Assembly (NCBI GenBank): GCA_013813945.1
Contig: JACCQV010000739.1
Coordinates: forward strand, 1-5,200
Source of the DNA: Deltaproteobacteria bacterium
GTDB lineage: Bacteria; Myxococcota_A; Polyangia; Haliangiales; Haliangiaceae
Direction: 5' to 3'
Length of the DNA stretch: 5,200 nucleotides
Shown: positions 1 through 5,200 of the stretch, piece after piece
Layout of the letters: each line of letters begins with the position of its first letter
How positions within the stretch are numbered: the stretch's first letter is position 1
Translations under genes and position numbers: made by a program
Notes under the pieces: model-generated
Told to the model about the DNA's origin: nothing
The model's input: only the letters and a program-made list of their open reading frames with translations
Database searches by the model: none

Positions 1-1
1 G

Positions 2-742
2 CCGGCGGTGGAGCTCGCAAGGTTCGGCGCCCCCGACGACGCCGGCGTGATGAAGTCGCAGGTCGTCGGCATGTTCTATGTGCTCTCGGGCGTGGTCGTT
101 GCGATCTCCGATCCGAAGCAACGCAAAGGTGAATGGGATCTGTTCTGGATCGATCACCGCGGCTCGCGTGCGCTCACGTTCGCGATACCCGGCTTGTTGT
201 ATCCGTTCGGTCCCACTGCTGACGGCTCGTGGTGGGTGACCCAGGACTACGGGCAGCTGTGGCGAGTGCCACCCACGGGAGCACCGATCAAGCTGGAGCT
301 CGGTTATGAGATCCCTGCCCTGCTGGGGCGCGGCGATCGGATGTGGGCGCTGAGCAACGAGGCCAACTTGTTGCTCGTGCTCGATCTCGCCGGCACGACG
401 CTCCGCCGGATCTCGATACCCGCCGGGACGATCCGCGCGTTCAGCCCGGATGCAGTGGCCGTCAGCGAGCCGCGTGGTGCGAGCGTCACGCTTCCAGCTT
501 CGAACGTCCGCTTCGTGCTTCCGGCGCCGCTGGGTGCCATCAAGGTCATGGCCAGCGAGCGTGACGGTGTGTTCGCGGTGCTCGCGCGGACCCGGAGCGC
601 CGAACAGCTCGCCGTCGCGGTCTGGCAGGATCCGGTGCCCCGGGATCCAGCCGCGCTCCGCGCATACCTCGCGACGTTGACCAACGCGCAGCTCGAGCCG
701 GGTTCCGATGCGCTGACATGGGCGGCGGCCGCTGCGCCCTGA
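2..742 (+). CDS. C-terminal part of a beta-propeller (WD40/PQQ-like) protein, 5'-truncated
   Basis: The reading frame is open to the left edge, so this is the last 246 residues of a longer protein. A GTG at 8 and ATGs at 50 and 71 are in frame, but none has a convincing ribosome site and nothing marks a true N-terminus. The protein shows loosely repeated blocks of about 40 residues with Trp/Gly-rich beta strands (for example GSWWVTQDYGQLWRVP and DRMWALSNEANLLLVLDL), the pattern of propeller blades. The end, VWQDPVPRDPAALRAYL followed by TNAQLEPGSDALTW, resembles C-termini I associate with myxobacterial proteins that join a Ser/Thr kinase domain to WD40 repeats. That link is from memory, and no kinase motif is visible here. 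It could equally be a stand-alone propeller protein. It stops 30 bases before the next gene and shares its orientation. The role is probably protein interaction or scaffolding; no catalytic residue can be assigned. Confidence 0.72.
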   Translation, partial: PAVELARFGAPDDAGVMKSQVVGMFYVLSGVVVAISDPKQRKGEWDLFWIDHRGSRALTFAIPGLLYPFGPTADGSWWVTQDYGQLWRVPPTGAPIKLELGYEIPALLGRGDRMWALSNEANLLLVLDLAGTTLRRISIPAGTIRAFSPDAVAVSEPRGASVTLPASNVRFVLPAPLGAIKVMASERDGVFAVLARTRSAEQLAVAVWQDPVPRDPAALRAYLATLTNAQLEPGSDALTWAAAAAP

Positions 743-772
743 CGGGCCTGTGGTACGGTGCCCGCCGAGCTC

Positions 773-1798
773 ATGTTTCGGATTCGTCAATCGTATCGGG
801 AAGATGTCGAGCAAGTGCTCGCGGTGGCGGAGCACCTCGATACCGTCAATCTCCCGGCCGAGCGCGACCACATCGAAGGCATCCTCGAACGATCCGAGAA
901 ATCCTTTGCTGCCGAGGTCCCCGTCGTCGAACGCGAGTTCCTGTTCGTGCTCGAGGATCTCGCCAAGAAGCAGATCATCGGAACCTCGATCATCTACGCG
1001 CAGCACGGCACCAAGCGCGCCCCTCACATCTTCTTCCGCGTCGAGAACGACGAGCGCTACTCGGTCACCCTCGACAAGCACTTCATTCACCAGACGCTGC
1101 GGATTGGCTACAACTACGACGGCCCGACGGAGATCGGCGGGCTCATCCTGTTGCCCGAGTACCGGCGCACCGCGGAGGGGCTCGGCAAGGCGCTGTCCTA
1201 CGTGCGGTTCCTGTTCATGCGGATGCACCGCCCGCTGTTTCGCGCCAACGTCCTGTCCGAGCTGTTGCCTCCGCTCGAGCCCGACGGCACGTCGAAGCTG
1301 TGGGAGGCACTCGGCCGCAAGTTCACGAACCTGTCGTATCAGGAAGCGGATCTGCTCTCGAAGGACAACAAGGAGTTCATCCATGCGCTGTTCCCGGATG
1401 ATCCGATTCACACGGAGCTGCTGCCCGACGATGTGCAGAAGCTGATCGGTCAGGTCGGTCCGGACACGCGCGCGGTCGAGTCGATGCTTCGCCGGATCGG
1501 GTTCGACTACGCGCGCCAGATCGATCCATTCGATGGAGGCCCGCACTTCGTGGCCAAGACCGATGACATCTCGATCATCCGAGATGCGCTCGAGGTCACC
1601 GTGAAGATCGTCGCCGAGGCTGACGGCGAGCGGCCGTGGGCCGTCATCGCAGTGCAGACGTCGAACACGCGCCCGCAGTTCCGCGCGATCCCGAGCCGCG
1701 TGATCCCGATGGACGGCGCGAGCGTCGGGATCACCGACGATGCCCGCCAGCGCCTCGGGATCGAGGACGGCCAGAAGGTATGGCTCTGCTACGGCTGA
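773..1798 (+). CDS. astA: Arginine N-succinyltransferase (AstA family)
   Basis: The family enzyme transfers succinyl from succinyl-CoA to the alpha-amino group of L-arginine, the first step of the cytoplasmic arginine succinyltransferase (AST) pathway. From the ATG at 773 the product is 341 residues, close to E. coli AstA (about 344). It aligns along its length from memory: an N-terminal FRIRQSYREDV resembling the family's VIRPV-type start; FVLED near residue 60; a GNAT-like acyl-CoA loop, LPEYRRTAEGLGKAL (127-141); IGQV at 225-228; and the diagnostic FDGGP at 253-257. An in-frame GTG at 758 would add five residues (MPAEL). I prefer ATG because family members begin right at this strand, although neither start has a strong Shine-Dalgarno. 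No other ast gene is visible; downstream are envelope proteins and a regulator. The family call is secure, but arginine as substrate is inferred, since related enzymes also use ornithine. The 3' end overlaps the next gene by 19 bases. Confidence 0.93.
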   Translation: MFRIRQSYREDVEQVLAVAEHLDTVNLPAERDHIEGILERSEKSFAAEVPVVEREFLFVLEDLAKKQIIGTSIIYAQHGTKRAPHIFFRVENDERYSVTLDKHFIHQTLRIGYNYDGPTEIGGLILLPEYRRTAEGLGKALSYVRFLFMRMHRPLFRANVLSELLPPLEPDGTSKLWEALGRKFTNLSYQEADLLSKDNKEFIHALFPDDPIHTELLPDDVQKLIGQVGPDTRAVESMLRRIGFDYARQIDPFDGGPHFVAKTDDISIIRDALEVTVKIVAEADGERPWAVIAVQTSNTRPQFRAIPSRVIPMDGASVGITDDARQRLGIEDGQKVWLCYG

Positions 1799-2280
1799 TG
1801 CTGGTCGCGCTGACTGCATGTGGTCAGGCAGGCGCCCAGCCGAGCGCGGCGTCAGGGTTGACGCCGCCGGCGGGCTGGATCGCGATCCCCGAGATCGCGA
1901 CCGCGGCTGCGACCGCCGCGAAGGGTGATGGCGTCACGGTCGATGGTGCCGAAGCGTGGGGCGATCCGGCGCGCGGCTGTTACGGCGTCTGGCTCGCGCT
2001 GCACGGCGCCGGGATCTCTGCAGAGCAAGTGCTCGCGGGGCTCGCGAGCCAGCCGATCACGACGCGCGACGTCGTCAAGCCGGAGTCCGGGGACGGCATC
2101 ATCGCGCTGGGTTTCGAGACGACCGCAGCGCCGGGCTCGACCGTGCGCGGCAGCTATCGCGGCCGGCTCCGCGCACGGATCGCTGCCGGCAAGATCACCG
2201 CGCTCGCGTGCTTCGCGAACGAGCGCGAGCCGAGCGCGTGCGCCGGCGCGTGTACGACGTTGCTTGGAGGCCTGCCGTGA
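1780..2280 (+). CDS. Small predicted lipoprotein with CX13C C-terminal domain
   Basis: I do not recognise a named family. The 166-residue product begins MALLRLMLVALTAC, a short lipoprotein signal peptide with Arg5 and the lipobox LTAC, so Cys14 should be lipidated; Gly at +2 favours the outer membrane. A small-residue linker (15-30) precedes a compact domain starting at GW (32-33). Visible cysteines after Cys14 are 67, 144, 154 and 158. Cys144 and Cys158 lie 14 residues apart and the second begins CTTLLGGL, matching the next gene's protein. The alternating strand, helix and strand-rich pattern resembles PsbP/Mog1-like secreted domains, but this is only a fold guess. The start at 1780 is chosen because the ATG at 1798 would leave an eight-residue signal, too short for export. 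A GAGGA at 1763-1767 (12 bases upstream) could serve as ribosome site. The start lies inside the end of astA in another frame, so translation is probably coupled. The product probably acts in the periplasm. Confidence 0.82.
   Translation: MALLRLMLVALTACGQAGAQPSAASGLTPPAGWIAIPEIATAAATAAKGDGVTVDGAEAWGDPARGCYGVWLALHGAGISAEQVLAGLASQPITTRDVVKPESGDGIIALGFETTAAPGSTVRGSYRGRLRARIAAGKITALACFANEREPSACAGACTTLLGGLP
2265..2270 (+). promoter_or_regulatory. Shine-Dalgarno for the membrane protein gene
   Basis: TGGAGG lies six bases before the GTG at 2277 and nine before the ATG at 2280, inside the last codons of the upstream lipoprotein gene. It supports initiation at one of these two adjacent codons and rejects an earlier start in this frame, because the secretion signal begins just after it. 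It cannot decide between GTG and ATG. Confidence 0.75.
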
Positions 2281-3194
2281 TGCGCAGCGCGTTGGTGGCC
2301 GCGGCGCTGCTCGCCAGTACGCCAGTGGCCGCCGACCGGAACATCCCGGCGAGCTGGACACCCGACCTCGCGGCCAACGCTGATCTGTCGCGCAAGGCCG
2401 AGACCGCGCGGTATGGCGGGCTGCCTCCGAGCCTCGTGGCGGTCACCGCGTACACGGTTCCGACGGGAGGGTCGCTGTACGTCACGTGGACCGTGGTGAA
2501 GGCGACTGTTGCCGAGCGCGGGCCGGTCGCCAACGACATGCTGCTCGACATCCGCGAGAGCGCCGCGCGCCAGTCCGGCGCACAGATCGAATCGTCCGAA
2601 CAGCACGTCGACAGCGCGGCCAAGCACCTCGAATCCTCGATCACGTGGAGCGATCCAGCGACAGGGCTCCGGCAGCACGCACGCACCGTCGTGGTCGCCG
2701 ACGGCGAGCGCGTCATGGCGAAGACCGGCGAGTGCATCTTTCCGATCACAGCGCCCGCCGATGTCACGAAGGTCTGCAAGACCGTCCTCGCCGCACTCGA
2801 CCCGGACATCCAGCCGAGCGATCGCCTCGCGCTCGCGATCGTCGCGGCGGACCACCCCGTGGCGGCCGACGACGCCGCGTCGGCGCCGACCCCCACCGGC
2901 CCATCGCGGATGACCGAGCAGCCGCGCCTCGACGACGGCGGGCGCACCGGCATGGCGCCGATGACGATCTCGCCGGCAAAGCGCGAGATCGATCGCCGCC
3001 CGCTCTTCCTCGGCGGTGGCATCGTGCTCCTCGCCGCCGTGTTCTGGTGGAACCGCCGCCGTCGCGATCGGTTCGACCGTGAAGAGGACGGCTCCCCCCC
3101 CGCCGTCACCGAGCCGGAGCCGAGCTCCGGCGATGACGACGCCGATGATCTGCAGGCCGCCGCACGAGGCCCAGCACCAAAGGACGAGCCATGA
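2280..3194 (+). CDS. Exported single-pass membrane protein with periplasmic CX13C domain and acidic cytoplasmic tail
   Basis: This is a 304-residue protein of unknown family. Residues 1-18 form a signal peptide (MRSALVAAALLASTPVAA, probable cleavage after Ala18). Residues 40-175 form a globular domain with two cysteines, C152 and C166, spaced exactly as in the upstream lipoprotein and followed by CKTVLAALD. A Pro/Ala/Thr-rich linker (about 193-240) leads to one membrane segment (about 241-257, PLFLGGGIVLLAAVFWW). Then come an Arg-rich stop-transfer cluster (259-265) and an Asp/Glu/Pro-rich tail to residue 304. The topology is therefore type I: domain outside, tail in the cytoplasm. No kinase, protease or HAMP motif is seen. 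GTG at 2277 and ATG at 2280 are adjacent possible starts, both served by TGGAGG at 2265-2270; ATG is reported. The gene overlaps its upstream neighbour by one base (TGATG) and the regulator gene by four (ATGA). A role as envelope sensor or anchor for the regulator is speculation from position. An eight-C run (3094-3101) lies in the tail codons. Confidence 0.85.
   Translation: MRSALVAAALLASTPVAADRNIPASWTPDLAANADLSRKAETARYGGLPPSLVAVTAYTVPTGGSLYVTWTVVKATVAERGPVANDMLLDIRESAARQSGAQIESSEQHVDSAAKHLESSITWSDPATGLRQHARTVVVADGERVMAKTGECIFPITAPADVTKVCKTVLAALDPDIQPSDRLALAIVAADHPVAADDAASAPTPTGPSRMTEQPRLDDGGRTGMAPMTISPAKREIDRRPLFLGGGIVLLAAVFWWNRRRRDRFDREEDGSPPAVTEPEPSSGDDDADDLQAAARGPAPKDEP
3180..3184 (+). 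promoter_or_regulatory. Shine-Dalgarno for the sigma-54 regulator gene
   Basis: AAGGA is six bases upstream of the ATG at 3191 and lies within the final codons of the preceding membrane protein gene. Together with the ATGA stop/start overlap it indicates both direct and coupled translation of the regulator. Confidence 0.7.
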
Positions 3195-4651
3195 CCGATG
3201 AAGCTCCGAACCCGGCCGGGGATCCGATCCTCATCATCGACGACGAGAAGAACATCCGGCGCACGTTGCGGATGGTCCTCGAGAGCGAAGGTCACGTGGT
3301 CCACGAGGCGGGCTCGATCGCGGAGGCGATGATCGTGCTCGATCGCGACGCCGTCGATCTGATCCTGCTCGACGTCAAGCTCGGCGATGACAACGGGCTC
3401 GAGCTCCTGCGCACGCTCAAGTCGCGTGGCGAGGACGGCATGTCATCGCGGACGTCGGAGATCCCGGTCGTCATGATCTCGGGCCACGCGACGATCGAGG
3501 ACGCGGTCCAGGCCACCCGCCTCGGTGCGTTCGACTTCATGGAGAAGCCGCTCGACCGCAATCGCGTTGTGGTCACGGCGCGCAACGCACTCGAACGACG
3601 ACGGATGTGGCGCGAGGTCCACGACCTCCGGCGCGCCGTCGACGCGAGGTACGAGCTGATGGGCAACACGCCCGTGATGCAGGAGCTCCGCCGCCAGATC
3701 GCGAAGGTCGCACCAACGCGCAGCCGCGTGCTCGTCACCGGCGAGAGCGGCACGGGCAAGGAGCTGATCGCGCGCGCGATCCACCGCAACAGCTCGGTCA
3801 GCGCCGGAACGTTCGTCAAGGTCAACTGCGCGGCGATCCCGCCGGAGCTGATCGAGAGCGAGCTGTTCGGGCACGAACGCGGTGCGTTCACCGGTGCGAT
3901 CGCGAAGAAGCGCGGTCTGTTCGAGGTCGCGGATGGTGGAACCATCTTCCTCGACGAGATCGGAGACATGGCGCTGTCCGCGCAGGCCAAGGTCCTCCGC
4001 GTGTTGCAGACCGGCGAGTTCACGCGTGTCGGCGGCGAGAAGAGCCTGCGGACCGACTGCCGCGTGGTCGCTGCCACGAATCGCGATCTCGAGCAGATGG
4101 TCAAGGACGGCCAGTTCCGCGAGGATCTGTTCTTCCGCCTCAACGTCGTTCCGATCCGCTCGCCCGAGCTCAAGGAGCGTGCGGACGATGTGCCCCTGCT
4201 GGTCGAGTCGTTCGTCCGCGAGTGCTGCGACGAGAATGGTCTCGGCTACAAGCCGGTCGACGAGCCCGTGATCGAGCGGCTCAAGCAGTACGAGTGGCCC
4301 GGCAACGTCCGCGAGCTGCGCAACGTCGTCGAGCGCCTGGTGATCATGTCCGACGAGGTGATTCGCGAGAAGGATCTGCCGCCCTACCTCGGCGGACCGC
4401 GCAGTGGTGGACCGCGTCAAACGGGCCCGCAGACGGCGATCCTCGACCTCGGGCGCTATGCCGGCAAGAGCCTCCGGGAGTTCCGGGAAGAGGTCGAGTC
4501 CGAATATATTCGTATCCGTCTGGCGGAGTTCGAGTGGAATATCTCGCGCACCGCACAGGCGCTCGGCATCGAGCGAACGAACCTTCACAAGAAACTACGC
4601 GCTCTCGGCATCCATCGCGGCGAGGGCACCGGAGGAACAGATCATGAATAA
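3191..4651 (+). CDS. NtrX-like sigma-54-dependent response regulator (REC-AAA+-Fis HTH)
   Basis: A 486-residue, full-length NtrC-family activator that, when phosphorylated, should use ATP to remodel RNA polymerase-sigma-54 at -24/-12 promoters. The receiver domain (about 12-135) keeps the acidic pair D17/D18, phosphoacceptor D61, S97 and K119. PVVMISGHA and FMEKP resemble NtrX more than NtrC. The AAA+ domain (about 155-400) has Walker A GESGTGKE (184-191), GAFTGA for sigma-54 contact (231-236), Walker B TIFLDE (251-256), ATNRDL (295-300), the arginine-finger region FREDLFFRL (309-317) and WPGNVREL (369-376). A Gly/Pro linker (401-414) leads to a Fis-type helix-turn-helix (about 440-473, containing NISRTAQALGIERTNLHKKL). 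All catalytic residues are intact. The ATG at 3191 follows AAGGA (3180-3184) with six bases spacing and forms an ATGA overlap with the gene before it. No cognate histidine kinase is in the window, so the signal and the target promoters are unknown. Confidence 0.96.
   Translation: MTDEAPNPAGDPILIIDDEKNIRRTLRMVLESEGHVVHEAGSIAEAMIVLDRDAVDLILLDVKLGDDNGLELLRTLKSRGEDGMSSRTSEIPVVMISGHATIEDAVQATRLGAFDFMEKPLDRNRVVVTARNALERRRMWREVHDLRRAVDARYELMGNTPVMQELRRQIAKVAPTRSRVLVTGESGTGKELIARAIHRNSSVSAGTFVKVNCAAIPPELIESELFGHERGAFTGAIAKKRGLFEVADGGTIFLDEIGDMALSAQAKVLRVLQTGEFTRVGGEKSLRTDCRVVAATNRDLEQMVKDGQFREDLFFRLNVVPIRSPELKERADDVPLLVESFVRECCDENGLGYKPVDEPVIERLKQYEWPGNVRELRNVVERLVIMSDEVIREKDLPPYLGGPRSGGPRQTGPQTAILDLGRYAGKSLREFREEVESEYIRIRLAEFEWNISRTAQALGIERTNLHKKLRALGIHRGEGTGGTDHE
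4631..4636 (+). promoter_or_regulatory. Strong Shine-Dalgarno for the second lipoprotein gene
   Basis: GGAGGA, seven bases before the ATG at 4644, is the best ribosome site in the window. It lies in the regulator's last codons and fixes the start of the truncated lipoprotein gene. Its strength may let this lipoprotein be made in larger amounts than the regulator from the same messenger, which would fit a structural envelope protein; that is inference. Confidence 0.8.
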
Positions 4652-5200
4652 GCTCGCAATCGTCGTGTTCGGACTCGGCGTGATCGGCAGTGGCGCATGC
4701 GGCAAGAAAGGTGGCGGCGGCGAAGCCGGCACCGGGCTCGCGATCGACCCCGCCGCCGTGAACTCGCTCGTCCCGGCACCTCTCAAGGACAAGCTCGTGT
4801 TCGAGAAGCGCGAGATCGTGATCGAGCGCGGTCGCGACAAGACGACGTACACGCTCGCGGCGCCCAAGGGCTGGACGCAGGGCATGAAGGGGTTCGGCAG
4901 CCTCGACGCGCCGAAGGACTCCGACCTGGGCTTCTTCACGAAGTTCGCCGTCGGCTCCAACTGCGACGGCAAGTGCGAGAAGAAGGACTGGGAGAAGATC
5001 TCCGACAAGGTGAACTTCGAGCCGCTCGCCAAGGGCAAGGTCCTCAAGGACGTCAAGGGCAAGGGCAACCGCCTGATGGTCGCCGAGGGAGACGCCGGCA
5101 TGAACACGACCAACATCGTGTTCGCGTGGTGGACCGAGGGTGCGGACTCCTACCGCACGTGCACGGCGACGCTCGACGAGTCGGTCAAGGACGCGGCACC
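4644..5200 (+). CDS. Predicted lipoprotein, 3'-truncated by the window edge
   Basis: The frame runs from an ATG at 4644 to the right edge without a stop: 185 complete codons, with a following CC that must begin a proline codon. I do not recognise a named family. Residues 1-18 form a signal peptide (MNKLAIVVFGLGVIGSGA) and Cys19 is the probable lipidated residue. The lipobox SGAC is slightly non-canonical because Ser sits at -3. A Gly/Lys-rich linker (20-31) follows, with Gly at +2. The folded part has a Lys-rich surface, a GW at 76-77, a CDGKC pair (107/111), and a WW strand (162-163) followed by YRTC with C173. The ribosome site GGAGGA at 4631-4636 is seven bases upstream and decides this start. 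The first eight bases (ATGAATAA) overlap the regulator gene's end, so translation is likely coupled. The arrangement of GW near the start and a strand ending in Cys near the end recalls the two envelope proteins upstream, but homology is unproven. It probably acts in the periplasm. Confidence 0.87.
   Translation, partial: MNKLAIVVFGLGVIGSGACGKKGGGGEAGTGLAIDPAAVNSLVPAPLKDKLVFEKREIVIERGRDKTTYTLAAPKGWTQGMKGFGSLDAPKDSDLGFFTKFAVGSNCDGKCEKKDWEKISDKVNFEPLAKGKVLKDVKGKGNRLMVAEGDAGMNTTNIVFAWWTEGADSYRTCTATLDESVKDAA

Noticed and set aside
743..764. Hairpin CGGGC/GCCCG as a terminator after the propeller gene.
   Set aside because: Only five base pairs with a 12-base loop and no following T-tract; expected by chance in GC-rich DNA.
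743..772. Possible sigma-54 promoter: TGGTACG at 751-757 with GC at 764-765, in the only intergenic gap before astA.
   Set aside because: The -24 half and the GG-N10-GC spacing fit, but the -12 half reads CCGCC rather than TTGCA. The implied transcription start (about 777) falls after the preferred ATG at 773. It is worth remembering only because the operon encodes a sigma-54 activator.
1877..1888. Perfect 12-base palindrome GGATCGCGATCC as an operator.
   Set aside because: It lies inside lipoprotein codons for Trp-Ile-Ala-Ile-Pro, far from any start, and is explained by the general GATC and CG richness.
1956..2279. N-terminal extension of the membrane protein from an ATG at 1956.
   Set aside because: It would overlap most of the lipoprotein gene, is very Arg-rich, and would bury the signal peptide that begins at 2280.
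2195..3304. Long antisense open frame (about 370 residues) opposite the membrane protein gene.
   Set aside because: The sense strand has a signal peptide, membrane span, ribosome sites and stop/start overlaps; the antisense product is Ser/Arg/Ala-rich with no recognisable domain.
3443..4588. Long antisense open frame (about 380 residues) opposite the regulator gene.
   Set aside because: It lies wholly opposite a gene with all family motifs intact, has Arg/Ala/Leu-rich low-complexity composition, and is a typical by-product of high third-position GC.
4595..5116. Antisense open frame opposite the second lipoprotein.
   Set aside because: Ser/Pro-rich with no motif, whereas the sense frame has a strong ribosome site, lipoprotein signal and coherent protein composition.

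Overview
The window is GC-rich, and third codon positions are almost always G or C. Every gene I can support lies on the + strand, packed with almost no intergenic DNA. The base composition, a propeller-type C-terminus like those of myxobacterial protein kinases, lipoproteins with Gly/Lys-rich linkers and a sigma-54 activator suggest a member of the Myxococcota (former Deltaproteobacteria, perhaps near Haliangiales/Kofleriaceae). That placement is inferred from style, not from a marker gene.

Layout. (1) Positions 2-742 hold the C-terminal part of a beta-propeller/WD40-like protein whose start is upstream of the window. (2) A 30-base gap (743-772) is the only intergenic DNA in the window. (3) From 773 onward five genes are joined by overlaps and read as one transcription unit. 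These are an arginine N-succinyltransferase (astA, 773-1798), a small lipoprotein (1780-2280), an exported single-pass membrane protein with an acidic cytoplasmic tail (2280-3194), an NtrX-like sigma-54-dependent response regulator (3191-4651), and a second lipoprotein (4644 to beyond 5200) cut by the right edge. Overlaps are 19, 1, 4 and 8 bases, and the last three junctions have good Shine-Dalgarno sequences.

How the genes may work together. The enzyme and the regulator are confidently recognised by family. The three envelope proteins are not assigned to a named family. The first lipoprotein and the membrane protein share a C-terminal signature, two cysteines exactly 14 residues apart followed by C-x-T-x-L-x-x-L, so they probably carry the same small secreted domain. 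The second lipoprotein may be a third copy, but the decisive residues lie outside the window. No histidine kinase and no other arginine-succinyltransferase pathway gene (astB, astC, astD, astE) is present. The most interesting feature is this arrangement: an isolated arginine-modifying enzyme and an orphan NtrX-like regulator interleaved with a set of related envelope proteins. A link between envelope state and nitrogen or arginine metabolism is a hypothesis only.

No RNA genes, CRISPR arrays, insertion sequences or convincing terminators were seen. The tetranucleotide GATC is clearly over-represented (about 80 sites by hand count).
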